This document shows, in pieces, positions 56,447 to 64,000 of a DNA stretch of 64,000 nt. Within the stretch, counting starts at the first letter, position 1, and each line of letters begins with the position of its first letter. This DNA is from F23-B02 sp963650165. GTDB lineage: Bacteria > Bacillota > Clostridia > Oscillospirales > Oscillospiraceae. The stretch lies in the NCBI GenBank assembly GCA_963650165.1, contig CAVJKX010000009.1, forward strand, positions 9,822 to 73,821, read 5' to 3'. Made by a program: the position numbers and the translations under genes. The notes beneath the pieces are model-generated. The model ran no database searches. It worked only from the letters and a program-made list of their open reading frames with translations, and had not been told where the DNA came from.

Positions 56447-57874
56447 TTATCCGAGCATTTTCTTGACGAGCCTGGCCTTCTTTTCGGTATAGGGGAAGTA
56501 CCTGACGGGAACGTCGGCGCTGAAGCCGTTTGACAGCACCGTTCTGCGGTGCGAGAAGGTGTCGAAGCTCTGCTTGCCGTGGTACGAGCCCATGCCGGAG
56601 GCGCCCACGCCGCCGAAGGCCGCGTTCGAGCTTGCGATGTGCATTATCGTGTCGTTTATGCAGCCGCCGCCGAAGGAGCAGGAGTTGAGCACCTTCTGCT
56701 GTGCCTGCGAATTCTGCGAGAAGAAGTACAGCGCCAGCGGCTTCGGCCTTGCGGTGATGTACTCTATGCATTCGTCGAGCTCCGAGTAGCTTATGACGGG
56801 CAGGATCGGGCCGAATATCTCGCGGGTCATGGCGGGGGAGTCGGGAGAAAGCTCCGTGAGCAGCGTCGGCTCTATGAAGCGGCTTTCGGGATCGGTGCCG
56901 CCGCCGAGCACGGCGCGGCCGCTCTCGAGCACGCCGCACAGGCGGTCAAAGTGCTTCTTGTTTATAATATGCACCATGTCCGACATGTCCCCGTTCGGGA
57001 AAAACTCGCCGAGCACGCTGCGGTATTCCTCGATAAAGCGCTCCTTCACGCTCTCGTGTATGAGCAGATAGTCCGGCGCGACGCAGGTCTGACCGGCGTT
57101 GAGCACCTTGCCGAAGGCGATCTTGCGTGCGGCCAGATGCAGATTTGCCGTCTCGTCAACTATGACGGGGCTTTTGCCGCCGAGCTCCAGCGTGACGGGG
57201 ATAAGGCGGCTCGATGCCGACTCCATGACGGTTTTGCCGACGTTGACGCTGCCGGTGAAGAATATATAGTCAAAGTCCGCGTCGAGCAGCGCTTTGTTCT
57301 CCTCGCGCCCGCCCTCTACTACGGCGACGTATTCGGGAGGGAAGATGCTCTCCACTATCGTGCGTATGGCGCTCGAGCTGTTGGGCGCATAGGCCGAGGG
57401 CTTTATAACTGCGCAGTTGCCTGCGGATATCGCGCCGACGAGCGGCATGAAGCAGAGCTGAATGGGATAGTTCCACGGCGCCATTATGAGCACGGAGCCG
57501 TAGGGCTCGGGTATGGTAAAGCACCTGGCGGGAAGCTGAGCCATGGCCGATCTCACGCGCCGCTTGTCCGCCCAGTCGTACAGATGATTGAGGTGATAGC
57601 TTATCTCGTCGAGCACGAGCCCCGTTTCGCACATATACGTCTCATACGGATGCTTGTGCAGGTCCTTCATCAGCGCGTCGCATATGAGAGCGTCGTTATC
57701 GGCTATGGCCTGCTTGAGCTTTCTGAGCATGTTTTTCCTGAATACCACGGAGCGCGTCGCGCCGGAGGCATAGTATTCCTTCTGCGCGGCAAGCAGCTCG
57801 AGCGCACGGTTTTTCTCCGGGGTTTTCGGAGCTTCGTTTGCTTTTGTTGCCGAATAAAGCTGTATTTCTGACAT
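56447..57874 (-). CDS. Aldehyde dehydrogenase (class 3-like)
   Basis: 475 residues. NAD(P)-dependent oxidation of aldehydes. Catalytic Cys in NAGQTCVAPDYLL, general base Glu in LELGGKSPVIV, cofactor loop FFTGSVNVGKTV, and MAPWNYPIQL. The 475-residue length without N-terminal extension and the C-terminal FSHRRTVL match class 3/fatty-aldehyde type (YwdH-like). The start at 57874 has AGAGGA upstream; an in-frame ATG at 57976 would add an AT-rich leader with no RBS. Monocistronic. Confidence 0.93.
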   Translation of the reverse strand: MSEIQLYSATKANEAPKTPEKNRALELLAAQKEYYASGATRSVVFRKNMLRKLKQAIADNDALICDALMKDLHKHPYETYMCETGLVLDEISYHLNHLYDWADKRRVRSAMAQLPARCFTIPEPYGSVLIMAPWNYPIQLCFMPLVGAISAGNCAVIKPSAYAPNSSSAIRTIVESIFPPEYVAVVEGGREENKALLDADFDYIFFTGSVNVGKTVMESASSRLIPVTLELGGKSPVIVDETANLHLAARKIAFGKVLNAGQTCVAPDYLLIHESVKERFIEEYRSVLGEFFPNGDMSDMVHIINKKHFDRLCGVLESGRAVLGGGTDPESRFIEPTLLTELSPDSPAMTREIFGPILPVISYSELDECIEYITARPKPLALYFFSQNSQAQQKVLNSCSFGGGCINDTIMHIASSNAAFGGVGASGMGSYHGKQSFDTFSHRRTVLSNGFSADVPVRYFPYTEKKARLVKKMLG

Positions 57875-58133
57875 CTTTTCCGAATTCCTCTCTGAAAATG
57901 TTTTTTTCGAAAAGTATATCACCGAAAACAGGGAAAAACAATACGAAAAGGATAAACAAACAATTAAGAAAAACATAAGAGAGCAATACCGAAAACCGGG
58001 AAAATTCTAAAATTAAATTTTTTTTGAAAAAAAGTTTAATATAAGTGAAATATCTCGGCTTGTTCTCCGTCTATATGGTCAGAGGGTCACAAGACCCAAG
58101 CCCCTTGAAAAAATATGTGGAAGGAGAACAATT

Positions 58134-58226
58134 ATGAACCCTGTCATTCTCGACGATTACGACGAGCAGTTTGCAAAATTCGGCAAGCTCGCAGCACTGT
58201 GGATCCTGCTTAAGATCATTTTCTGA
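58134..58226 (+). CDS. Micropeptide 1 (30 residues) with conserved GKLAALW-LLKIIF tail
   Basis: ATG 58134 to TGA 58224-58226 behind an ideal AAGGAGAACAATT ribosome binding site and directly followed by a strong terminator. The N-terminal half is acidic (four Asp/Glu); the C-terminal FGKLAALWILLKIIF is hydrophobic with two Lys, ends the protein and is shared with the next micropeptide. A membrane-associated or amphipathic helix is likely. The upstream region (57976-58133) contains TTGAAA and AT-rich stretches but no certain promoter, and a GGGTC/GACCC hairpin lies in the leader. No Cys or double-Gly leader, so not an obvious bacteriocin. Confidence 0.75.
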   Translation: MNPVILDDYDEQFAKFGKLAALWILLKIIF

Positions 58227-58242
58227 TCAAAGCTTCCTATAA

Positions 58243-58276
58243 CAGTCCGCCGGTTCTCCGGCGGACTGTTATTTTT
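58243..58276 (+). terminator. Terminator of micropeptide 1
   Basis: Perfect 11-bp stem CAGTCCGCCGG / CCGGCGGACTG, TTCT loop, then TTATTTTT. Confidence 0.92.
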
Positions 58277-58379
58277 ACACAAAATGCGAACAAAAACATA
58301 AAAAACTAAAAAACATGCAATAAATAACTTTTAACTGCGTCATTATAGATGAACACCAAATCAGGAAAGGAGAACGGCA

Positions 58380-58475
58380 ATGGACAAAGATAATATGCAG
58401 TACATGCCCGAGGTCGATTACGCAACGATCGGCAAGCTGGCAGCCCTTTGGGTTCTGCTGAAGATCATCTTCTGA
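58380..58475 (+). CDS. Micropeptide 2 (31 residues), paralogue of micropeptide 1
   Basis: ATG 58380 to TGA 58473-58475, with AAAGGAG 6 bases upstream and a terminator right after. The N-terminus differs (rich in Met, Asp and Tyr), but the last 14 residues, GKLAALWVLLKIIF, differ from micropeptide 1 only at one position (Val for Ile). Synonymous codons differ between the copies (for example CTC versus CTG, ATT versus ATC), so the peptide is conserved rather than the DNA. Strong evidence of selection on the tail. Function unknown. Confidence 0.75.
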   Translation: MDKDNMQYMPEVDYATIGKLAALWVLLKIIF

Positions 58476-58504
58476 TCTGAAATTACCCCCCCAATCTATG
58501 AAAG

Positions 58505-58534
58505 ATGCACCGTCCCTTGGACGGTGCATTTTTC
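58505..58534. terminator. Terminator of micropeptide 2
   Basis: 11-bp stem ATGCACCGTCC / GGACGGTGCAT, 3-base loop, then TTTTTCG on the plus strand. May also slow the converging phosphatase transcript. Confidence 0.88.
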
Positions 58535-58551
58535 GTTATTTAAATTTTTCG

Positions 58552-59358
58552 TTATTCAAGATATTGCGAGCGCAGCTGCGAGAGCCTGCCCTGCGTAAGT
58601 CCGAGCCTTTCGGCCAGATAGCGCTCGACGCTGCCGCACTGCTCAATGCAGCTTTGGAACATGGCGTCGAGATAGCTCTCGTGGGTGGTGTTGAGCCAGT
58701 ATATCGACTCGAGCAGCTCCTCGTCGTCGGTGAGCTCGCGGCACGCATCCGTGTCCTGACGTATCTTTTCGGCGCAGACAAGGGCGGTGTACATGTAGTC
58801 GCACATGATATCCTCCCGCGAAGCCCCGAGAGCATACAGCAGCAGCGCGGCGGCGACTCCGGCTCTGTCCTTTCCCATCGCGCAGTGAAACAGCACGGCG
58901 CCGTCCTCGTTTTCAAGGAGGCATTCGAAAAAGCGGCGGTACTGCCGCACGGCGTTCTCGCTCTCCACCAGTATCGGATACAGCGAGCGCATCTTCGCCA
59001 TGCCGCCCTCCCGAAGGTCCCGGGCATAATCGGCGCGCTTTAAGCCGTCATAGGGATCCTCTACAGATTCACGCGTTATGCCCGGAATAAGATCGGACAC
59101 CACCGGACAGTGCACAAAGCGCACACCGGCCGGCAGCCTGTCCTTTTTAAGAGCCAGCTCCGAGGGACTGCGGAGATCGACGACCGCGGAAAGCCTTATG
59201 TGGGTCAGCTTTTCAAGATCCGCCTCCGTGAGCCTCGACAGCTCGCCCGATCTTATGAGTTTGTGCTTTTTCACCGTTCTGCCTCCGGCGGCCTTTATTC
59301 CGCCGAGGTCGCGGGCGTTTATCTGGCCCTGGAGAAGCTTTTCGGGCAGATAGCTCAT
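58552..59358 (-). CDS. Tyrosine-protein phosphatase-like (PTP loop, Y_phosphatase3 type)
   Basis: 268 residues. PTP active-site loop HCAMGKDRAGVAA near residue 158 (C-x5-R). The N-terminal ARDLGGIKAAGGRTVKKHKL and RSGELSRLTEADLEKL are typical of the Y_phosphatase3/IphP group, which includes enzymes acting on phosphoinositides or sugar phosphates as well as phosphotyrosine. It overlaps the upstream dehydrogenase by four bases, so it is last in a metabolic operon, which makes a small-molecule phosphate substrate plausible. Substrate is inferred. Confidence 0.88.
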   Translation of the reverse strand: MSYLPEKLLQGQINARDLGGIKAAGGRTVKKHKLIRSGELSRLTEADLEKLTHIRLSAVVDLRSPSELALKKDRLPAGVRFVHCPVVSDLIPGITRESVEDPYDGLKRADYARDLREGGMAKMRSLYPILVESENAVRQYRRFFECLLENEDGAVLFHCAMGKDRAGVAAALLLYALGASREDIMCDYMYTALVCAEKIRQDTDACRELTDDEELLESIYWLNTTHESYLDAMFQSCIEQCGSVERYLAERLGLTQGRLSQLRSQYLE

Positions 59359-60800
59359 AAGCCTGCGTCCATGGCTTCCGCGCGGTCGATGAGCTCCTGC
59401 ACGAAATCATCGGTCCAGAAGCCGGTGAAGTGCAGCAGGTCTATGACCGAGAAGCGGTTGCGCATAAGGTGGCAATTGGTGATGGCCCAGCGGACGGTCT
59501 TTTCGTCCACGGGGAAGTTGAGCTTTGAATATCTGGTGGGCGCGTTTGCCTTGTGCATGCAGCCGGAAATGTATTCGGGCTTTCTGACCCAGGGCGCGAC
59601 GGTCTTCTTGAACTCGTCGAAGTTATCGAGGAAGGCCCTGAACTCGGCCTTGTGATCGTGCCAGCGCCGGAGCTTTTTCTGATAATCCGCCCAGCACTCG
59701 TCGGCGGCGCTGTGCGTATCGTCGAGCCAGTCGAAGGCGGCCTTCACGCGCGGCTCCATCTCCTCAAAGGAGGGGTAGCATTTGTCGAGCTCGACCTGCT
59801 TCGGGTCAAAGTCGTTCAGGAGCCGATCCCAGATGATCTCCGATATGATGCCCGAAACGGCGACCTGCGTGCCGTGGTAGCATATGCCGGTCTTCCGCAC
59901 GCCCGAGGCCATGTCGATAAGATGGCTCATGACGTGCTCCGAGCCCGAGGCCGGGGAGCTTTCGTTTGCAAGGCCCATGGAAAGACCGCTGAGGGTCAGG
60001 ACGTTTGCAAGCTCACCGAGAGTTTTTGCATCGCCCGCCGCAAGCTTTTCGGAGCTCTCGAGCAGCCTGTCGCACTGGGTGCGGATCATGTCCGAGGGCG
60101 CGGTGTGGAAATTCTGCCCCATGCCGAGAACGTTGCCGAGATACCAGTCTACGGGCGCCGTCCAGGTTGCGATGAGGTCGCCGTAGCCGCTGACGTTCAT
60201 CTCCGCGGGAGCCGCGGCGACGATGTCGAGGTCGATGATGAGTATCAGCGGATAGCGGGAGTGAACGGTGCGCTTAACGCCGCTTATGAGCATGACAGAC
60301 GAATCGTCGGAGAAGGCGTTTACCGACAGCGCGGTCTGCACGATGACCAGCGGCAGCGGGTTTTCGTGGTCGTAGTAATAGGTCGAATACTTGCACAGGT
60401 CGCAGATCGTGCCGCCGCCTATGCCGACGACGATGTCCTTGCCCTCGAAGTGAGCCTGGATCTTTGCCGCGTTCTCGGGCGTTGCATGCACGATGCTGTC
60501 CGGCTCGCTGATGACGAGCCATTCGACCTCGTACTCCTCGTCAAGACAGGACTTCACGGCCTCCTTGACGTTTCTTCCGTCCACATCGACGATCTCGGTC
60601 GGGCCCGTTACCATGAGCACCTTTTTGCCCCCGGTGAGGCTCTTTACTGCCGCGCAGACCTTCTTTGCTGCGCCGTGCTCGATGTGTATCTCCTTCATGC
60701 CGATGCCGCAGAGCCTGTCGGAACCGGGCTGCGCCTTGAGTATCGTGCGCAGCTCGTCAAGCTTTGTCGCGTCGGCTTCTATCAAACGGTTATCAAGCAT
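59355..60800 (-). CDS. Glycerol-1-phosphate dehydrogenase-like enzyme (iron-alcohol dehydrogenase superfamily, AraM/EgsA type)
   Basis: 481 residues, longer than the usual 390-400. Dinucleotide block VGIGGGTICDLCKYS, TALSVNAFSDDSSVM, and metal ligands in SGYGDLIATW (Asp), GSEHVMSHLIDM (His) and CYHGTQVAVS (His). These group it with AraM/sn-glycerol-1-phosphate dehydrogenases. The extra C-terminal 80 residues (from KTVAPWVRKPEYISGC) are a helical addition I do not recognise. The neighbouring kinase would supply a phosphorylated polyol substrate. Overlaps the phosphatase start. Confidence 0.85.
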   Translation of the reverse strand: MLDNRLIEADATKLDELRTILKAQPGSDRLCGIGMKEIHIEHGAAKKVCAAVKSLTGGKKVLMVTGPTEIVDVDGRNVKEAVKSCLDEEYEVEWLVISEPDSIVHATPENAAKIQAHFEGKDIVVGIGGGTICDLCKYSTYYYDHENPLPLVIVQTALSVNAFSDDSSVMLISGVKRTVHSRYPLILIIDLDIVAAAPAEMNVSGYGDLIATWTAPVDWYLGNVLGMGQNFHTAPSDMIRTQCDRLLESSEKLAAGDAKTLGELANVLTLSGLSMGLANESSPASGSEHVMSHLIDMASGVRKTGICYHGTQVAVSGIISEIIWDRLLNDFDPKQVELDKCYPSFEEMEPRVKAAFDWLDDTHSAADECWADYQKKLRRWHDHKAEFRAFLDNFDEFKKTVAPWVRKPEYISGCMHKANAPTRYSKLNFPVDEKTVRWAITNCHLMRNRFSVIDLLHFTGFWTDDFVQELIDRAEAMDAGL

Positions 60801-60823
60801 TTTCGATTACTTCCTTATTTAAA

Positions 60824-62317
60824 TTATGCCTTGTAGTATTTGTTGAAGAACGGCTCCATGGTGTAGTAGCACTCATAGTAGCGCTCGTATGCCTCGTCGT
60901 AGGCGGGCTTCATGCTCAGATCCGGCTCGTAGGTCGCGCCGAGCTCGACCATGGCCTCGGCCGCCTCGTCAAGGCTTGCGAAGTTGCCCTCGGCGACGGA
61001 GGCGAGCATTGCCGCGCCGATTGCCGCGCCCTCGGGGTTCTTTGTGGCGACCAGCGGCTTGCCGAGAACGTCGGCCTTCATCTGACACCAGAACGGAGAC
61101 TTGGTCGAGCCGCCGACTATGCGGACGCTCGAGCAGTCCATGCCGATCTCCTCGAACCTGTCAACGTTGTCCCTCAGGCCGAAGGAGATGCCCTCGAACA
61201 CCGCGCGGGACATGTCGTCGAGCGTGTGGCTGAGAGTAAGGCCGGTGAAGGTGCCGCGTGCGCAGCCGTTCCAGGTCGGGGTCATCGCGCCGCCCATGCA
61301 GGGCAGGAAGGTCACGCCGTTCGAGCCGATGGGGCTGCGCTTTGCCTGGGTGTTCATCAGGTCGTAGTTCGGCAGGCGCAGGATCGTGTCCTTGTACCAT
61401 CTTGTCGAGCCGCCGGATACGAAGCCGGGGTTTTCGATAAGCCACAGGCGCGAGTCTGCCGAGTGGTGCGTCTCGACCAGGCCCTTCTTGTCGAAAACGG
61501 GCTTGTCGGAGGTTCCGGCAACGGGCTCGGCCGTGCCGGTTATGTCGCAGACCATGCCGGGCTTTACAAGGCCAGAGCCGAGGCAGGCGCTGTGCTCGTC
61601 GCCGGTGCCGCAGATGACCTTGGTTTTTGTCGTAAGACCCAGACGGCGCGCAACCATCTCCGAGAGCGTTCCGACGACGGTCTCCGCCTTGACTATCCTG
61701 CCAAGCAGATCGGGATCAAGGTCAAAGGCTCCGGCTATCTCGGGCGACCAGGTCTTTTCCGAGACGTTGTATATCATCGAGGCCGAGGCCTGGGCATAGT
61801 CGACGGCGGCCGCCCCGGTCATCCAGTAGACCATGTAGCTGTCAACGTTCAGCAGGTACTTTGCCTTCGCGAATACCTCGGGGAGGTTTTTCTTTATCCA
61901 CAGCATCTTTGCCGCGGTGTGGGTGGAGTCGAGATTAAGACCCGACACCTCGAAAACGCGCGCGGGATCGACGATCTTTGCGACCTCGGCGGTCTCGGCC
62001 TCGGCGCGGCGGTCGAGCCAGATGATGCAGTTGCTGAGTGCATTGCCGTTTTCGTCGGCGGCAATGACGGAGTCGTTTATGGCGTCCATGCCGATCGTGC
62101 CGATCTCGGAGGGATCGACGCCGGAGTCGGCGATAAGCTGCTTTACGACGGAGGTGAAGGAATGCAGGTAATCCTCGACGGGCTGCTCGGCCCAGCCGGG
62201 ATTGGGGTATATGGGATCGTGCGCGCAGGTAGCTTCGGCAACTATCCTGCCCGAGGGATCGACGAGCAGTCCCTTGAGCGACTGCGTACCGAGGTCGACG
62301 CCGATTACATAGCTCAT
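60824..62317 (-). CDS. FGGY-family carbohydrate kinase (xylulokinase-like)
   Basis: 497 residues. N-terminal ATPase fold GVDLGTQSLKGLLVD; substrate region AINDSVIAADENGNALSN, WLDRRAEAET; C-terminal adenosine block IVGGSTKSPFWCQMKADVLG. Phosphorylates a sugar or polyol; family signatures do not fix which one. It is 23 bases upstream of the dehydrogenase on the same strand and clearly co-transcribed. A terminator-like hairpin separates it from the permease gene. Confidence 0.9.
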   Translation of the reverse strand: MSYVIGVDLGTQSLKGLLVDPSGRIVAEATCAHDPIYPNPGWAEQPVEDYLHSFTSVVKQLIADSGVDPSEIGTIGMDAINDSVIAADENGNALSNCIIWLDRRAEAETAEVAKIVDPARVFEVSGLNLDSTHTAAKMLWIKKNLPEVFAKAKYLLNVDSYMVYWMTGAAAVDYAQASASMIYNVSEKTWSPEIAGAFDLDPDLLGRIVKAETVVGTLSEMVARRLGLTTKTKVICGTGDEHSACLGSGLVKPGMVCDITGTAEPVAGTSDKPVFDKKGLVETHHSADSRLWLIENPGFVSGGSTRWYKDTILRLPNYDLMNTQAKRSPIGSNGVTFLPCMGGAMTPTWNGCARGTFTGLTLSHTLDDMSRAVFEGISFGLRDNVDRFEEIGMDCSSVRIVGGSTKSPFWCQMKADVLGKPLVATKNPEGAAIGAAMLASVAEGNFASLDEAAEAMVELGATYEPDLSMKPAYDEAYERYYECYYTMEPFFNKYYKA

Positions 62318-62340
62318 GGTTAATTCTCCTTTTCCGAAAA

Positions 62341-62376
62341 TTTAAAAAGCGGCATCGCCATTTGACGGTGCCGCTA
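62341..62376 (-). terminator. Terminator-like hairpin between permease and kinase
   Basis: On the minus strand GCGGCA-c-CG / CG-a-TGCCGC followed by TTTTTAAATTTT. It would lower transcription from the permease into the kinase. Confidence 0.75.
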
Positions 62377-62414
62377 TGGCGTGTTGCTTACTTATGATAT
62401 TGCCGCGGAGAGAC

Positions 62415-63740
62415 TCACTGGTCCTCGGGTTCTACGAGGAAGGTGCCGTTCTTGTTCTTGCAGGCCACGGCGTAGTAGATGATAGCCACGACAAAGAAGC
62501 CGAACGCGATGATGCACAGCAGCGGGGACTTGCCGGCTACGGCGCTGTAGATGGAAGCGGCGGCGACGATGATGCAGAAGGGAACGCCGAGGTAGCCCAG
62601 CCACTTGGGGCACTTGTAGGGACGCGGCATGTCCTTCTGGTCCTTGCCGAGCTTGATCCAGGACGCAAAGCAGCACAGAGCCATGAATGCGGAGCCGATG
62701 CCCGCGATGACAACGATAACGTCAACAGAGCCGATGAGGGTCAGGACGATGCCGATGACGGAGGTGGTCAGCAGAGCGTTGATGGGGGTGCCGTTCTTGT
62801 CGAGCTTGCCGAGGAAGCCGGGCAGGCACTTGCAGCGCGCCAGGGCGTAGGTCTGACGGGACTGGCCGATGATGATGCCGTTAAGGGATGCGATAAGGCC
62901 GATCATTGCGATGACGATGAACACGATGCTCATTGCGCTGCCCTCGCCGAAGAGGTGGTTGATGACGTTTGCGATGGGGGCGTCGTTCTTGAGCAGCTCC
63001 TCCTTGGGCAGGAGCGAGAAGGTGGTCACGAGCATGAGCATGCCGCCGACGAGCAGGGTGAAGATGCCGACGATGAAGCCCTTGGGGATATCCTTGGAGG
63101 GGTTCTTGCATTCCTCCGCGCCCATGCCGCCTGCCTCAAATGCGAGGAAGAACCACACCGCGTAGGGGATGGCAACGAAGATGCCCTTGATGCCGCCGAG
63201 CTCGCCCATCTGGCCGAGCAGGCTGAAGTCTGCGTGGGGCAGGCCGATGCAGGCGTAGAAGATAACGCCGACAACGCCGATAATGGTGACGACAAGGCCG
63301 ATGGCCTGGCCGGCTTCGATGCCGCGCATGTTGATGCACAGGAAGATCAGATATGCGACGACGGATGCGACGACTGCGGGGACCGCGGGGAACAGGGTGT
63401 GCACATATGCGCCGACCGCGATGCAGATGCCGGGGGTGCAGAACAGGGACTCAACAAGATAGCTGAAGCCTGCGAAGAAGCCTGCGCCGCGCCCGAATGC
63501 CTTTTCGGTGTAGGCGGCGGGGCCTGCGGAGCTGGGGATGGCGGTTGCGAGCTCTGCGAACATGAACGCGAAGGGAACATAGAACAGGATCGCTATCGCC
63601 ATTGCGATAAGACAGCCGGTGAAGTTTGTTTCGGATGCGATGTAGTTCCAGCCGTAGTAGCTGCCGGAAATGACCGCGCCGACCGCGACAGACCAGATAC
63701 CTGCGGCAGTCAGGGCTTTTTTAAGTTTGTTTTCTTCCAC
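62415..63740 (-). CDS. APC-family amino-acid / amine permease
   Basis: 441 residues, 12 membrane helices. Starts in the APC pattern (GIWSVAVGAVISGSYYGWNY), followed by PSSAGPAAYTEKAFGRGAGF, FEAGGMGAEECKNPSKDIPK, and AIIIGQSRQTYALAR-like GIIIGQSRQTYALAR. Closest in feel to the ethanolamine/EAT transporters. Gram-positive polyol operons seldom use APC carriers, so the substrate could be an amino alcohol or amino acid. AGGAGG RBS. Confidence 0.88.
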   Translation of the reverse strand: MEENKLKKALTAAGIWSVAVGAVISGSYYGWNYIASETNFTGCLIAMAIAILFYVPFAFMFAELATAIPSSAGPAAYTEKAFGRGAGFFAGFSYLVESLFCTPGICIAVGAYVHTLFPAVPAVVASVVAYLIFLCINMRGIEAGQAIGLVVTIIGVVGVIFYACIGLPHADFSLLGQMGELGGIKGIFVAIPYAVWFFLAFEAGGMGAEECKNPSKDIPKGFIVGIFTLLVGGMLMLVTTFSLLPKEELLKNDAPIANVINHLFGEGSAMSIVFIVIAMIGLIASLNGIIIGQSRQTYALARCKCLPGFLGKLDKNGTPINALLTTSVIGIVLTLIGSVDVIVVIAGIGSAFMALCCFASWIKLGKDQKDMPRPYKCPKWLGYLGVPFCIIVAAASIYSAVAGKSPLLCIIAFGFFVVAIIYYAVACKNKNGTFLVEPEDQ

Positions 63741-63788
63741 AATTTATACCTCCTATTTTATATCTGTACCGTGTACAGTCAAGTACGC

Positions 63789-64000
63789 TTACTTCTTTGC
63801 CATGTAGTCGGCGACGGCCTTGAGATTGTCGCGGAAGCTGCCGTCTGCGACGAACTTCTTCTCGAAGAGAGCCGAGCCCATGGTGAAGGTCCAGGGTGCG
63901 ATATCAAACATGGTGTCGATGCGCTCAAAGCTGTTGATGGAGCCTGCGATGCAGATCTCGGCGTCAACGGCCGCGCAGAACTCGCGGGCGAGCTTCTCGC
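63789..64000 (-). CDS. C-terminal fragment of a probable TIM-barrel enzyme (5' end outside the window)
   Basis: 70 residues up to the TAA at 63789-63791; the frame is open to the right window edge. CIAGSINSFERIDTM and WTFTMGSALFEKKFV look like the last two phosphate-binding strands of a (beta/alpha)8 barrel, ending in a basic helix (ADYMAKK). It is 49 bases before the permease gene on the same strand, so probably part of the same pathway. Too short for a product name; an aldolase- or isomerase-like barrel is the inference. Confidence 0.6.
   Translation of the reverse strand, partial: EKLAREFCAAVDAEICIAGSINSFERIDTMFDIAPWTFTMGSALFEKKFVADGSFRDNLKAVADYMAKK

Noticed and set aside
60764..62323. 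519-codon plus-strand frame opposite the FGGY kinase.
   Set aside because: Antisense shadow; the kinase signature is on the minus strand.

Overview
The window looks like the chromosome of a GC-rich, anaerobic, low-G+C-phylum-type Gram-positive bacterium of the class Clostridia, most likely an Oscillospiraceae-like gut commensal. Reasons: strong AGGAGG-type ribosome binding sites, consensus sigma-A promoters, a biotin-dependent sodium-pumping decarboxylase, a 2-hydroxyacyl-CoA dehydratase-like pair, a BofC-like sporulation-type protein, a DUF1292 protein, a CBS/DRTGG pyrophosphatase and a candidate Firmicutes 6S RNA. No rRNA operon, CRISPR array, integrase or transposase gene is visible.

Layout. 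1-3.9 kb: the 3' part of dusB, an ECF sigma/anti-sigma pair and a CBS-DRTGG pyrophosphatase. 3.9-4.3 kb: a tandem 102-bp intergenic repeat. 4.35-13.9 kb: a consensus promoter, a leader with two terminator hairpins and a possible leader peptide, then a nine-gene operon covering the common aromatic pathway plus the Phe and Tyr branches (pheA, aroB, aroC, an aroE-aroK fusion, aroQ, aroA, tyrA, aroF, aminotransferase), nearly all joined by 4-11 base overlaps. 13.9-22.3 kb, minus strand: an ABC exporter pair, the oadA-oadG-BCCP-oadB sodium pump, and a class A penicillin-binding protein. 22.5-23.6 kb: a BofC-like protein, a DUF1292 protein, 6S RNA and a palindromic mobile-type element.

23.7-32.2 kb: a compact, intact, host-like cassette of 14 phage-derived genes (terminase, portal, protease, decoration and capsid proteins, connectors, tail/baseplate hub). 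It has no integrase, recognisable sheath, tape-measure or lysis gene, and a perfect 22-bp inverted repeat lies just upstream. About 3 kb on, after gdhA and two tRNA genes, sits a module of a small helical protein, a sigma-region-4-like regulator and a GH25 lysozyme that could belong to the same system.

36.6-47.5 kb: a TetR regulator divergent from a 922-residue multi-FeS flavoprotein, hypA-hypB, the dehydratase-like pair, and a MocR regulator divergent from a methionine gamma-lyase with a palindrome between them. 47.6-56.4 kb: a flavodoxin-like protein, a GT-C mannosyltransferase-like protein, secG, azlCD, glmS, an orphan murT, an amidohydrolase and a PHP phosphoesterase. 56.4-64 kb: an aldehyde dehydrogenase, two tandem paralogous 30-31 residue hydrophobic peptides each with its own RBS and terminator, then a minus-strand operon (TIM-barrel-like fragment, APC permease, FGGY kinase, glycerol-1-phosphate-dehydrogenase-like enzyme, PTP-like phosphatase) that looks like a small catabolic pathway.

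The best candidates for something undescribed are the minimal phage-like cassette with its possible regulator and lysin, and the twin micropeptide genes at 58.1-58.5 kb.
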